Of a stretch of DNA of 64,000 nt, positions 10,701 to 22,528 are shown one piece after another. Position numbers and translations under genes: made by a program. Numbering within the stretch: the stretch's first letter is position 1; every line of letters begins with the position of its first letter. Under the pieces are notes generated by a model. It did not search any database and was not told the origin of the DNA. It saw only the letters and a list, made by a program, of their open reading frames with translations. The stretch is from Bidens hawaiensis (lineage: Eukaryota; Streptophyta; Magnoliopsida; Asterales; Asteraceae), in NCBI GenBank assembly GCA_021521415.1, contig JAIQDT010002053.1, forward strand, positions 248,001-312,000. The letters are read 5' to 3'.

Positions 10701-12760
10701 ATTTTAATTTTAAGCCGAAAAACGACCGTTTTGGTCTCGTTTTGAGCGAGATTTAACGTTTAACCGAAAAACGAACTGAACCAGATTATCCACAACATTA
10801 TCCGGATTACACAATCCAAATGTGTGGCCAATATTTGAGATGTGGGCCCCACCCCCCACCATGTCTTGGACCGATCGGTCCCCCCTCCCCACTTTAACAT
10901 ATCATTTTTCTTTTTCCACTTTCTAACTCTCCAAATCCTCTCAACACTCTTCAACATCCATCCAAAACCCAAGTTTTTAAGCAAGAACACAAGGTAAAAA
11001 CCGAGTTGTAATCGTGTTTATCTTCTTTTCTTGGTTCATTTACAAGGAAATGAGGTTTCAAATGAAAAATGGGTGAAAACCCGAGATGAAACCGATTCTT
11101 GCATGATCAAGTGATGTATACAAGTTATACAAGGGATCTTGGTCCAAGAAAGTAGCTAAAAGAGTCAAAAACGAATTTTTACGGTCAAAATCTTTATTTT
11201 GATGTTTTAATCGAAACCATGAAAGTAATGGCTTGATTGTGGGTATAACTTGCTTGGTGTGGTGTTATTGTGCTTGTAGGTGTTGTATCAAGTGGCTAGC
11301 AAAGGCTAGAAACCAAGATCTTTGCGATCTAACGCTAGAAACATAAGGTAGTTCGGTTTTTCGTATGATTTATGTGATTTGCACAGATTGTGGTAGACTT
11401 AGAGTTGGGTCATGAAATTTCACAGAGATGATCTACATATGAAAATATGAGATCTGTGAATTTTTGGTAATTTTTGGATAAAGAATGAATATTTGGTGAA
11501 TTTAATGCTCGGTTTTGGCCAAAAATGGTGAAAAATAGCTAAACATCATGAAAAATTCTGGAAAATTTAAGATAAGCTTTTTATAACATATAAAAGTCAC
11601 ACAAAAAATTTCAAGTTCATTGGAGAAGTCTAAGTGGGCTTTTCGGTAAAACGAGTTCTAGGGATTTCTAGCTCGGTTTTGGTAAAAATGGCATGAAAAA
11701 TGAGTTTTTGGTTCTGGAAAAATTACAGGAAACTATGTGGCTGACAGGGGTCATCCCAGTAAAATTTGGGATTTTTCTAAAGTCGTTTGGTATTTTCGAC
11801 ATATTTGGTGTTTAAATGACGTTTAAAAATGGTTAAATAAATTTTAGATATAAAAATTAATTCTAGAAAAATTTTATAAAATTCCTTACTGTCAAAAAGT
11901 AGTTTGTGCAAAATTTCAAGGCCCGAGACTAAACGGATATTTATTTGTGCTAAATGAAACTTAAAAACAAACTTTTAAAGCTTAAAACGTGTAAACCGGC
12001 GAAGTTCGCCTAAGCGAGCTGACTGGTGCATAAAAACCTTAAAAATGGACTATTTTCATGAAACTAAGTTAATCAAGTAAAAATAAATCATCCGAAAATA
12101 ATTCGGATGATTTGGGTAATTTTACCCGATTTAACCGTTTCCGGTGTATTAAAGACGGAAACGGGCCCCGCGGCCAAACGGGGTGTCTAACCGAGCTCTA
12201 ATTTCACCACTTTAATGAAAATATCAATAACAACTAATTTCTGGTCGTGTGTGGTCAAACTCATTTTTTGAAAACATAAAGACGGATAACCGTGCTAGGC
12301 ACGCAAAACGAGAAAACAAACTAACGGTAGTTTTGACTAAAGAACTCTAAGTGATATCACAATCTAAGTCCTGAAAAGTATTTCGGGGTTAACATTGTCC
12401 CCGGATCGTGTACGGTACTGGGTTAGCAGTGTCCCCAGACGTACCGGTTAACACGAATTTAAGTTATATTGATAGAAATTGTGTAGTAACGATTTGGGGG
12501 ATCGTATTACAGATCTGTACCAGTAGCCGTGCACCGTAGTACATCTTGCTCACAAGAAGGTGAGTTTTCACGAGCCCCTTTTACTGAACTGTTTTAAATA
12601 TTTTCCCGGGGCGGAAAGCATGTTTTTATCAAAGTGTTTAAGTACATGCTGATCGCATGGAAATGAACGTATTTATATAATGTTTATTGTACGGGAATCG
12701 TACGGTAATGAACTAAGATGGTAATTGTCTGAGTTGCTAACAGTGTAAGGCCCGAAACTG

Positions 12761-12952
12761 TGTTCTGGGGTAACCGAGTTCCCAGAGGTTATTAAATGTG
12801 TTCTGGGGTAACCGAGTTCCCAGAGGTTATTAAATGTGTTTCTGGGGTAACAGAGTTCCTAGAGGTTATTGGAAGTATTCTGGGGTAACAGAGTTCCCGG
12901 AGGATTATCGATATGTTTTGGGATTAACAGAGTTCTCACTTGTGGGCTCAGC
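12761..12952 (+). repeat. 38-39-bp minisatellite in the 5' LTR of B
   Basis: Four units plus a degenerate fifth are visible, each with the core CTGGGGTAAC, GAGTTCCCAGAGGTTATT and a short AAATGTGT joint. The 3' LTR has one more unit (21921-22140). A related LTR at 57496-57785 has seven to eight. Confidence 0.85.
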
Positions 12953-13329
12953 ATAATTACATCGCTTATTTATGATTATTATAATGATTTGTTATGGTTT
13001 ATTTAAATTAGTGAAACTCACCAACTATTCGTAGTTGACCCGTTTTCTTTACATGCTTTCTAGGTACACTCAAATTGGAATGAGTGATATGTGTTCGATG
13101 CTGTGTGCTATTTTGTGGAAGTCTAGAGATCTATATTTTGCATTAAATATGTTAATGTACTATCGGTAACACTTATGTGATAACGCTTAGATGGTTATGA
13201 AACTCAGAACAATGTAATACGTTTAAATTAATGTAGTGGTGTTTTCTTTATAAACAATGCTGTTGATATCAGATGTGTCTGTTGCATCCCGTGTACGTTT
13301 CCGCTGCGGTTACGGGGTGTTACAGAACT

Positions 13330-13343
13330 TGGTATCAGAGCCA
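13330..13343 (+). other. primer-binding site of element B (tRNA-iMet)
   Basis: TGGTATCAGAGCCA lies 5 bases after the LTR end. It is complementary to the 3' end of plant initiator methionine tRNA, the usual minus-strand primer of plant LTR elements. Confidence 0.92.
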
Positions 13344-13687
13344 TTGGTTATAAAGAATTAGGATGTCTTTAAAAGATACCTAAAATATAACCAGTAGCTC
13401 AAGTATTATAGGATCTGAATATCAACTAATAATTTATTGTGACGAGATCGGGATGAACTTGGATGGACAAGTAGGTTATTATGCTCCGGAACATAATAAC
13501 AGACTTGTCTGCACGAGGGAATTCAGGGAAAGTCACGGGGGACTTTAATAGGTAAAATTGGCAACATACGTGCAAATATGTGATAATATTGTTATGTGGT
13601 CAAGTTGTATAAGTAAGTGTATATTAATTTGATTATGATTTACACTATGGAAAGAACTATATGTTTGTTAACTTGTGTGCAGGTAAA

Positions 13688-14287
13688 ATGTCAAGAACGC
13701 CTAGTTTGTCGATTGAGGAGGACCCTGAGGAGGTCAGCTCCGGGGACTCTGGGAGCCCACTTGTAGCATCTAGCACAGAGCCTAGCGAGGCTAGCCTTAG
13801 GAGTTCCGGCCAGTCCTCCCCAGCTAGGATTGCCAGATCCCCTACCCCATCCGCACCACAGGCCGCCCCTGCACCCCCCGGATTCGGACCCCGCCTCACG
13901 GCGCGGATCAGTATCCCACATGTCCGACCTACCTCGCCCCCACCCAGACCTGCTACCCGCAGGGGCGAGTCCTCCCGCTCTCAGCCCGAGCTTGCGACTC
14001 CACCTGTGTGGGGTCTTCCTAGACAGGAACGGGACGCGGTGGCCTGGCTCCGAGTGCTCACCGAACAGGTGAATGAGCACTCCGCCGCCCTGACGGTGGG
14101 AGTCCAGAGGAGGATGTACTTGGGGGATTGCATACTGGACCATCAGTATGTGATTGCCCAGCTGAAGAGGGAGTGCTCATACTCCCAATGGATGCTCGGC
14201 CGGATGGAGATGCGGGTCCGGGTTATGATGGCTGTGTTGGTGGTGTTGGTGGCGATATTGGTGGGGTTGGTTTACCACCGTGTTTAG
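13688..14287 (+). CDS. extra ORF upstream of gag in element B, unknown function
   Basis: The ORF is about 200 aa. I prefer the ATG at 13688 (MSRTPSLSIEEDPEE) to the one at 13661, because a possible splice acceptor (TGTGCAG) falls just before it. The first 110 residues are rich in Ser, Pro, Ala and Arg and look disordered. The middle (about 125-180) could form helices, with RDAVAWLRVLTEQVNEHSAA. The last 20 residues are a hydrophobic segment, MMAVLVVLVAILVGLVYH, typical of a C-terminal membrane anchor. The ORF is much richer in G+C than the LTR and spacer around it. Chromoviruses normally have no ORF between the primer site and gag; additional ORFs are known in some plant elements. I recognise no domain. 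It is intact, unlike gag-pol. Confidence 0.6.
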   Translation: MSRTPSLSIEEDPEEVSSGDSGSPLVASSTEPSEASLRSSGQSSPARIARSPTPSAPQAAPAPPGFGPRLTARISIPHVRPTSPPPRPATRRGESSRSQPELATPPVWGLPRQERDAVAWLRVLTEQVNEHSAALTVGVQRRMYLGDCILDHQYVIAQLKRECSYSQWMLGRMEMRVRVMMAVLVVLVAILVGLVYHRV

Positions 14288-14661
14288 TTGTGTTGGGATG
14301 GGAATAGACAGGGACCGCTTTTTTTGATACTCTTTGTAAGCAGTTAGTGGTGATGCTAACATGGAGTGAATCTTGTTTAGTTATAATACAACCACTGGCC
14401 CTTAGGGGGGGTCTCTTTTGCGGCATATCAGTATAGATACTTTTGGGTATCATTCAAGCACTGACCCGTTGCGGGTTATGTCGAGATGATGCCGACATAG
14501 GCCCTACGTATGAAAACTTAACTAATGTAATAGTGACAGGAAAGTAATATGAACGGATGTTTTTGTAATATGTACTAACGTTTATTAATGAATGGAATGT
14601 TTGTTGTGTTTTATGATTGGAACTTGTATTGATTATATATATTTTCTTGATGTTTTGTAGA
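14288..14661 (+). other. spacer between the extra ORF and gag, with a possible splice acceptor
   Basis: No coding sequence is seen. The last bases read TTTTCTTGATGTTTTGTAG followed by AATGG, a good 3' splice site one base before the gag ATG. Splicing that removes the extra ORF could bring the gag ATG near the cap. That is inference. Confidence 0.35.
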
Positions 14662-16020
14662 ATGGCACCAAAACGTTCAGCCCAATTGTCGGAAGTGGAC
14701 GTGAGTCGTTTGATTGCTCAACAGTTAGAGGCGGCGATACCGGATATAGTATCGCGCATCGCCGCTTGTATTAACAATTCGGCCAATCCAACCCCTCAGA
14801 GCAATCAAACGACCACCAATAATGACGGGGAACAAAATGTTAATCCTCCACAGAATGATAACACGATTCCGAGTAATGACGCACCGCCTAGGGTGGTCGT
14901 TACAGACAGTAATGGCCCTATACCTACGGTAGAGACGAACCGTACTGAACCGATTCGTGCATCTAGGGGATGTTCGATCAAAGACTTTATGTTGTGCAAA
15001 CCTCTAGAGTTTAGCGGGTCTGAAGGACCAAATGGATTAGTTAAATGGATCGAGAAAATATAATTCGTGGTGAATATCAGCAACTGCCCCGAGGATTGTG
15101 TTGTTAAGTATGCTGCCTGCACATTCACGGACCATGCCTTGACTTGGTGGAACACGATAGTGCAGACCCGGGGCCAGGCGGCGACAAACAGCATGACCTG
15201 GACGGAGCTCAAGGCTCTTGTACTGGAACATTTCTGCCCGAAAAACGAATTGCAAAAATTAGAAAATGAATTGTGGAACCTGGAAATGCAGGGGGCAGAC
15301 CATTTGGGTTATACGAACCGGTTTAATGAGTTGTCGCGATTGGTACCATGGTTGGTCACCCCAGAGTCGAAGAGGGTGGAGCGTTATATTTGGGGGCTAA
15401 CTCCAGTTGTAAGGAGTATAGTCAATTCTGGGGGACACCAGAGGTATGAGGGTGCGGTGACGCAAGCTGGTATCGTCACGTATGATTTCGTAAGAAGCGG
15501 GTCACTGAAGGTGGCAGGAGAATCCGCTGGGGGGAAGCGGAGTTCACATGACCATAGGACCCAGGAAAAGCAGCAAGGTAAACGTGCTAGACCCACTGCC
15601 CAGAACTACGCCATGACTAGTTTGGGCGGAAGGCAAGAACCGCAGAAGGGAACGTTTCCTAAGTGTGGGAAATGTGGTTACCACCATGGTGGCGTGTGCA
15701 AAGAGGTGGTGTGCCACCGATGTGGCAGGATTGGACACTACGCACCAAATTGTAAGACAAATCTGAACAACTTGAACCGACAACCGCAACCTATCCGTGC
15801 GCAGCCATTTAAGACCCAACCAGCCCGACAGCAGAACCCGCAAGGAAACCAAATGGTGACCACCAGCCGTGCTTGCTATGAATGCGGCAGCACGGATCAC
15901 TTCAAAAGACACTGTCCGAAACTGAACCAGGGAGGAAACGGGAGGCAACCCTCGGGTCAGGCATCGTCGTCCAATCCGGCGCAAGGCCGAGCATTCGTGA
16001 TGGGGGCGAACGAGGCACGC
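14662..16020 (+). pseudogene. gag of chromovirus B, one in-frame stop
   Basis: It starts at ATG 14662 (MAPKRSAQLSEVD). The capsid region (about 14960-15450) has the retrotransposon gag pattern: FMLCKPLEFSGSEGP, TWWNT and [20 protein letters not shown]. Three Cys/His knuckle-like units follow: [12 protein letters not shown] near 15664, [14 protein letters not shown] near 15712 and [14 protein letters not shown] near 15877. A TAA at 15061-15063, in the same reading frame as both flanking parts, truncates the product at about 133 aa. The stop is the only break in gag, and no readthrough signal is evident. Gag is fused in frame to pol. Confidence 0.9.
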
Positions 16021-17760
16021 CAGGACCCCAGCGTAGTGACAGGTACATTCCTCGTCTCTGATCATTACGCTTCTGTATTATTTGATACAGGCGCCGATAG
16101 AAGTTTTGTCTCCGTTAGATTCCTGTCGATAGCAAACCTTCCAATTGGTGAAACCATAGAACCTTACACCGTAGAAGTCGCTAACGGTAAAACCATGATA
16201 GTTAATCAGATAGTTCGGAATTGCCCTTTTATTCTGAACGAACAATCCTTTCCGATTGACTTGTTACCGGTAGAATTGGGTAGTTTTGACGTGATAGTGG
16301 GAATGGATTGGTTAGCACGTAACAAAGTAGAAATAAACTGTGAAAAGAAAATCGTCAAGATCCGGGTGTCGGATGACGAAGAGGTATTAGTGCAGGGTGA
16401 GAAGTCGGGCAATATGATACCGTTTATATCCCACCTCAATGTGTTAAAATATATACGCCAGGGATGCGTGGCGTATCTAGCGAGCTTGACGGCCACGGAT
16501 CCTGAAGAAAAACGGGTGGACGATATCCCCGTGGTACGCGAATTTCCACAAGTTTTCCCAGAGGAACTTCCTGGATTACCGCCAACCCGACAGGTCGAAT
16601 TCAGAATCGATCTGTTACCTCAAGCTGGCCCTGTTGCTAAGGCACCTTACCGACTTGCACCATCTGAGATGCAAGAATTATCCAACCAGTTGCAAGAATT
16701 GTTGGATAAAGGATTTATTCGTCCTAGTTATTCCCCGTGGGGTGCACCGGTACTATTCGTGAAAAAGAAGGACGGGAGCCTTAGAATGTGCATTGATTAC
16801 ATGGAGTTGAACAAGTTGACAATCAAAAATAGGTATCCTCTCCCCCGAATCGATGATCTGTTCGACCAACTACAAGGTGCGAGCTACTTCTCAAAAATAG
16901 ATCTTAGATCGGGATACCATCAGGTTAGAATTCAGGAGGAGGATATCCCAAAAACCGCATTCCGGACTCGCTACGGCCATTACGAGTTCTTAGTTATGCC
17001 TTTTGGGCTAACAAATGCGCCAGCAGTATTCATGGATCTCATGAATCGAGTCTGTAAACCCTACCTCGACAAATTCGTCATCGTGTTTATTGACGATATT
17101 TTGATATACTCGAAGAATAAAGAAGAGCACGAGCAACATTTAAGATCAATTCTAGAACTTCTAAATCAGGAGAAGTTGTATGCAAAATTCTCCAAGTGTA
17201 ACTTCTGGTTACAAGAAGTGCAATTCCTTGGTCACGTCATAAACCATCAAGGAATACACGTTGACCCAAGTAAGGTTGAAGCAGTTAAGAATTGGCAAGC
17301 GCCTAAATCGCCAAAGGAAATCCGCCAATTCTTAGGCTTAGCTGGATATTATCGTCGATTTATAGAGAGTTTTTCCAGTATTGCCCAACCCTTAACCCTT
17401 TTGACCCAAAAGGATCGAAAGTATGAATGGGGTGAAGAGCAGGAAACGGCGTTTCAAACGCTAAAACAAAGATTGTGCCAAGCGCCAATCTTAAGTCTCC
17501 CCGACGGAGACGATGGTTTTGTCGTGTATTGTGACGCATACCGGAGAGGGTTAGGATTGTGTTGATGCAAAATAATAAGGTTATAGCCTATGCTTCTCGA
17601 CAGTTAAAAATACACGAGAAAAAATTACACTACTCATGACTTAGAACTGGGAGCAGTTATCTTCGCACTTAAAATCTGGAGACATTATCTCTATGGTACA
17701 AAGTGCACCATCTTCACCGATCATAAAAGTTTGCAACACATATTCGATCAGAAAGAACTG
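16021..17760 (+). pseudogene. protease, reverse transcriptase and RNase H of chromovirus B
   Basis: The protease active site DTGAD is at 16084, followed by VIVGMDWL near 16290. The RT has [48 protein letters not shown] and the catalytic FIDDILIYS (Asp-Asp at 17092-17097), then [12 protein letters not shown]. At RNase H the frame breaks: a 1-nt loss near 17555 creates a TGA at 17563, and a 1-nt gain in a run of six A near 17618-17623 restores the original frame, so only about 60 bp are read wrongly. RNase H then continues with [17 protein letters not shown] and [11 protein letters not shown]. All catalytic residues I can see in RT and protease are kept. Confidence 0.93.
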
Positions 17761-19368
17761 AATATGAAACAACGAAGATGGGTCGAGTTGTTAAGCGACT
17801 ATGACTGTGACATCCGTTATCACCCCGGCAAGGCTAACGTCGTAGCCGATGCCCTGAGTAGGAAGGATCGGGTTAAGCCATTGCGAGTGCGAGCACTAGA
17901 AATGATAGTCCAGTCGAACCTTTCGGACCAGACCCGAGTCGCTCAACGCGAGGCGTTGAAAGAAGAACAATTGGTAAAAGAGGGACTTTACGGTAACGAG
18001 AAGAATTTCGAACAGCGCGTGGACGAAATTCTCTATTTCAAAAATCGGATTTGGATCCCGACCCTCCATGACCTTCGTGAATTAATCATGGACGAAGCGC
18101 ATAAATCGAAATATTCCATACATCCGGGATCGGATAAGATGTACAAGGATGTGAAGGAGTTCTATTGGTGGCCGGGTATGAAAAAGGATATAGCCACATA
18201 CGTCGGCAAGTGTACGACGTGTGCGAGGGTTAAGGCGGAGCACCAGAAACCTTCGGGAATGTTACAACAACCGGAAATTCCCGAATGGAAGTGGGAGCAG
18301 ATCACGATGGATTTTGTGACACATCTCCCCAAGACGTCCCGAGGACATGATGCAATTTGGGTAGTCGTGGATCGATTAACTAAATCGGCACATTTTATTC
18401 CGATTAGAAATAATTATAACACTGAGAGACTTGCGCAGATTTATATAAATGAAATTGTGTCTCGTCATGGGATACCCATCTCAATCATCTCTGATCGGGA
18501 TAGCCATTTCACCTCCAAGCTTTGGCAAGCTGTGCAAGAAGCGCTGGGAACGCGTATTAATCTAAGCACAGCTTACCACCCTCTGACCGACAGTCAGTCT
18601 GAGAGGACCATTCAAACCCTGGAGGATTTGCTTCGTGCATGCGTACTGGATTTTAAGGGAAATTGGGATCAACATCTCCCACTCATTGAATTTTCCTATA
18701 ATAATAGTTACCATAGCAGTATAAAGGCAGCGCCTTACGAAGCATTGTATGGTCGGAAATGCCGATCACCACTCTGCTGGACTGAAGTGGGCGACACACA
18801 GGTTATTAGATCAGATCTGGTCCTGGAAACGACCAGCAAAATTCTTGAAATTAAGAACAATCTGAAGGCCGCACGGGATCGGCAGATGAGTTATGCCGAT
18901 ACCCGTAGAAAACCGTTATCATTTGAGAAAGGTGATAAAGTGTATTTGAAAGTATCACCTTGGAAAGGAGTAGTCAGATTTGGAAAGGCGGGGAAGTTAG
19001 CCCCTAGATACATTGGACCGTTCGACATTATTGCAAAAATCGGTCCTGTAGCATACCGATTAGAGCTGCCTGATGAACTGAGTGCAGTTCACAACGTGTT
19101 TCACGTGTCGAACTTGAAAATGTGTCTGTCGGATGAGACATCGGTGTTACCTTTAGAGGGTGTCCAAATAAATGATAAGCTCAACATTGTGAAGGAGCCC
19201 ATAGAAATAGTAGACGGGAAAATCAAGCAACTTAGACACAATAAGATCTCGTTGGTCAAGGTTAGATGGAACTCGCAACGAGGCCCAGAATATACATGGG
19301 AACGTAAGGACGAATTTCGGAAGAAATATCCCCACCTATTTCTGCAAAAGGAAGTAGTCGATGCGTAA
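17761..19368 (+). CDS. integrase and chromodomain of chromovirus B
   Basis: This is the 3' end of the gag-pol frame, open to the TAA after 19368. The zinc-binding domain (HxxH...CTTC) lies about 18100-18230. The DDE core has Asp in TMDFV at 18310, Asp in IISDRD near 18490 and Glu in QSERTIQT at 18601. The usual DGQSER reads DSQSER. The GPY/F-type block [10 protein letters not shown] is near 19003, and [11 protein letters not shown] near 19090. The last 60 residues ([26 protein letters not shown]) form the chromodomain that defines chromoviruses and guides integration to marked chromatin. The translation could only be made from an undisrupted upstream frame. Confidence 0.9.
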   Translation, partial: NMKQRRWVELLSDYDCDIRYHPGKANVVADALSRKDRVKPLRVRALEMIVQSNLSDQTRVAQREALKEEQLVKEGLYGNEKNFEQRVDEILYFKNRIWIPTLHDLRELIMDEAHKSKYSIHPGSDKMYKDVKEFYWWPGMKKDIATYVGKCTTCARVKAEHQKPSGMLQQPEIPEWKWEQITMDFVTHLPKTSRGHDAIWVVVDRLTKSAHFIPIRNNYNTERLAQIYINEIVSRHGIPISIISDRDSHFTSKLWQAVQEALGTRINLSTAYHPLTDSQSERTIQTLEDLLRACVLDFKGNWDQHLPLIEFSYNNSYHSSIKAAPYEALYGRKCRSPLCWTEVGDTQVIRSDLVLETTSKILEIKNNLKAARDRQMSYADTRRKPLSFEKGDKVYLKVSPWKGVVRFGKAGKLAPRYIGPFDIIAKIGPVAYRLELPDELSAVHNVFHVSNLKMCLSDETSVLPLEGVQINDKLNIVKEPIEIVDGKIKQLRHNKISLVKVRWNSQRGPEYTWERKDEFRKKYPHLFLQKEVVDA

Positions 19369-19392
19369 AATTTCGAGGACGAAATTTTTGTA

Positions 19393-19404
19393 ACGGGGGG
19401 AGAA
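19393..19404 (+). other. polypurine tract of element B
   Basis: AACGGGGGGAGAA lies directly before the 3' LTR start at 19405 and follows the AATTTCGAGGACGAAATTTTT block typical of Del/Tekay elements. The same block, inverted, appears at 60571-60605 in element G. Confidence 0.92.
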
Positions 19405-22400
19405 TGTAACAATTCCGGCAAATTCAGGTATACCCTAGCCGGAATATACTACTTACGTGTTATTTAATACTGAATATATGAATTATAATGTGATTATACG
19501 AGTATATAAGATTCTCGGTACGAATTATACTCAAATGTACAACTAGTCGTATCGGAATTACGATTAATCGATGAACGGTTATTGAAACCCGAACGAATCG
19601 GGAATTACATTATAGACGAAATATATAATGTTTAGTGATGTTTACGAAGTATTAAAGCTTCGGAATAAGTGAATTATAACACAGAAAAAGGATTTCGATT
19701 TATTAGTACGTCGGTACGATAAACGAAACCTTTAACATCAAACCAAGCAAGAGACGATCGATCAAGCCGAAAAAGATGCACAATTACCGACAATATGATG
19801 TGATAAGTCAATAAATGTCATGGTTTAAGTTTTTAAAGTTTTTAAATCGGTTTTATATAAATTTTAATTTTAAGCCGAAAAACGACCGTTTTGGTCTCGT
19901 TTTGAGCGAGATTTAACGTTTAACCGAAAAACGAACTGAACCAGATTATCCACAACATTATCCGGATTACACAATCCAAATGTGTGGCCAATATTTGAGA
20001 TGTGGGCCCCACCCCCCACCATGTCTTGGACCGATCGGTCCCCCCTCCCCACTTTAACATATCATTTTTCTTTTTCCACTTTCTAACTCTCCAAATCCTC
20101 TCAACACTCTTCAACATCCATCCAAAACCCAAGTTTTTAAGCAAGAACACAAGGTAAAAACCGAGTTGTAATCGTGTTTATCTTCTTTTCTTGGTTCATT
20201 TACAAGGAAATGAGGTTTCAAATAAAAAATGGGTGAAAACCCGAGATGAAACCGATTCTTGCATGATCAAGTGATGTATACAAGTTATACAAGGGATCTT
20301 GGTCCAAGAAAGTAGCTAAAAGAGTCAAAAACGAATTTTTACGGTCAAAATCTTTATTTTGATGTTTTAATCGAAACCATGAAAGTAATGGCTTGATTGT
20401 GGGTATAACTTGCTTGGTGTGGTGTTATTGTGCTTGTAGGTGTTGTATCTAGTGGCTAGCAAAAGGCTAGAAACCAAGATCTTTGCGATCTAACGCTAGA
20501 AACATAAGGTAGTTCGGTTTTTCGTATGATTTATGTGATTTGGACAGATTGTGGTAGACTTAGAGTTGGGTCATGAAATTTCACAGAGATGATCTACACA
20601 TGAAAATATGAGATCTGTGAATTTTTGGTAATTTTTGGATAAAGAATGAATATTTGGTGAATTTAATGCTCGGTTTTGGCCAAAAATGGTGAAAAATAGC
20701 TAAACATCATGAAAAATTCTGGAAAATTTAAGATAAGCTTTTTATAACATATAAAAGTTACACAAAAAATTTCAAGTTCATTGGAGAAGTCTAAGTGGGC
20801 TTTTCGGTAAAACGAGTTCTAGGGATTTCTAGCTCGGTTTTGGTAAAAATGGCATGAAAAATGAGTTTTTGGTTCTGGAAAAATTACAGGAAACTATTTG
20901 GGTGACAGGGGTCATCCCAGTAAAATTTGGGATTTTTCTAAAGTCGTTTGGTATTTTCGACATATTTGGTGTTTAAATGACGTTTAAAAATGGTTAAATA
21001 AATTTTAGATATAAAAATTAATTCTGGAAAAATTTTATAAAATTCCTTACTGTCAAAAAGTAGTTTGTGCAAAATTTCAAGGCCCGAGACTAAACGGATA
21101 TTTATTTGTGCAAAATGAAACTTAAAAACAAACTTTTAAAGCTTAAAACGTGTAAACCGGCGAAGTTCGCCTAAGCGAGCTGACTGGTGCATAAAAACCT
21201 TAAAATGGACTATTTTCATGAAACTAAGTTAATAAAGTAAAAATAAATCATCCGAAAATAATTCGGATGATTTGGGTAATTTTACCCGATTTAACCGTTT
21301 CCGGTGTATTAAAGATGGAAACGGGCCCCGCGGCCAAACGGGGTGTCTAACCGAGCTCTAATTTCACCACTTTAATGAAAATATCAATAACAACTAATTT
21401 CGGGTCGTGTGTGGTCAAACTCATTTTTTGAAAACATAAAGACGGATAACCGTGCTAGGCACGCAAAACGAGAAAACAAACTAACGGTAGTTTTGACTAA
21501 AGAACTCTAAGTGATATCACAATCTAAGTCCTGAAAAGTATTTCGGGGTTAACATTGTCCCCGGATCGTGTACGGTACTGGGTTAGCAGTGTCCCCAGAC
21601 GTACCGGTTAACACGAATTTAAGTTATATTGATAGAAATTGTGTAGTAACGATTTGGGGGATCGTATTACAGATCTGTACCAGTAGCCGTGCACCGTAGT
21701 ACATCTTGCTCACAAGAAGGTGAGTTTTCACGAGCCCCTTTTACTGAACTGTTTTAAATATTTTCCCGGGGCGGAAAGCATGTTTTTATCAAAGTGTTTA
21801 AGTACATGCTGATCGCATGGAAATGAACGTATTTATATAATGTTTATTGTACGAGAATCGTACGGTAATGAACTAAGATGGTAATTGTCTGAGTTGCTAA
21901 CAGTGTAAGGCCCGAAACTGTGTTCTGGGGTAACCGAGTTCCCAGAGGTTATTAAATGTGTTCTGGGGTAACCGAGTTCCCAGAGGTTATTAAATGTGTT
22001 TCTGGGGTAACAGAGTTCCCAGAGGTTATTAAATGTGTTTCTGGGGTAACAGAGTTCCCAGAGGTTATTGGAAGTATTCTAGGGTAACAGAGTTCCCGGA
22101 GGATTATCGATATGTTTTGGGATTAACAGAGTTCTCACTTGTGGGCTCAGCATAATTACATCGCTTATTTATGATTATTATAATGATTTGTTATGGTGTA
22201 TTTAAATTAGTGAAACTCACCAACTATTCGTAGTTGACCCGTTTTCTTTACATGCTTTCTAGGTACACTCAAATTGGAATGAGTGATATGTGTTCGATGC
22301 TGTGTGCTATTTTGTGGAAGTCTAGAGATCTATATTTTGCATTAAATATGTTAATGTACTATCGGTAACACTTATGTGATAACGCTTAGATGGTTATGAA

Positions 22401-22523
22401 ACTCAGAACAATGTAATACGTTTAAATTAATGTAGTGGTGTTTTCTTTATAAACAATGCTGTTGATATCAGATGTGTCTGTTGCATCCCGTGTACGTTTC
22501 CGCTGCGGTTACGGGGTGTTACA
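19405..22523 (+). repeat. 3' LTR of gypsy element B (3,119 bp)
   Basis: It is nearly identical to 10245-13324. The minisatellite at 21921-22140 has one more 39-bp unit than the 5' LTR. It ends GGTGTTACA and is followed by the GTTTG duplication at 22524-22528. Confidence 0.95.
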
Positions 22524-22528
22524 GTTTG
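22524..22528. repeat. target-site duplication GTTTG, right copy
   Basis: It matches 10240-10244. The integrase reading of copia A resumes directly beyond it. Confidence 0.93.

Larger units (their letters stand above)
10245..13324 (+). repeat. 5' LTR of gypsy element B (3,080 bp)
   Basis: It starts TGTAACAATTCC and ends GGTGTTACA, and it is repeated at 19405-22523. The 39-bp length difference equals one extra unit of an internal minisatellite, with two 1-bp indels that cancel. It holds an AT-rich promoter tract near 10690. No gene is present inside; the short antisense ORFs are not supported. Confidence 0.95.
10245..22523 (+). mobile_element. near-complete Ty3/gypsy chromovirus, element B (Tekay/Del-like)
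   Basis: The element spans 12,279 bp with all landmarks: LTRs 10245-13324 and 19405-22523, initiator-Met primer site at 13330, extra ORF 13688-14287, gag-pol 14662-19368 with a C-terminal chromodomain, a GGGGGGAGAA tract before the 3' LTR, and GTTTG duplications. By eye I count about 20 substitutions between the LTRs, under 1 percent, so the insertion is recent. One stop codon and a pair of frameshifts disable this copy. The chromodomain and domain order fit the Tekay (Del) clade of plant chromoviruses, by established knowledge. Confidence 0.95.

Noticed and set aside
10710..10990. Antisense ORFs of 60 and 76 codons in the LTR of B, repeated at 19870-20150
   Set aside because: They are identical only because the LTRs are identical. 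They have no motif and lie across the promoter region.
13691..14143. 150-codon antisense ORF opposite the extra ORF of B
   Set aside because: High GC leaves all frames open here; the sense frame has an ordered composition and a membrane segment.
15061..15063. TAA as a programmed readthrough stop in gag
   Set aside because: It lies early in gag, not at the gag-pol join, and no known readthrough context follows.
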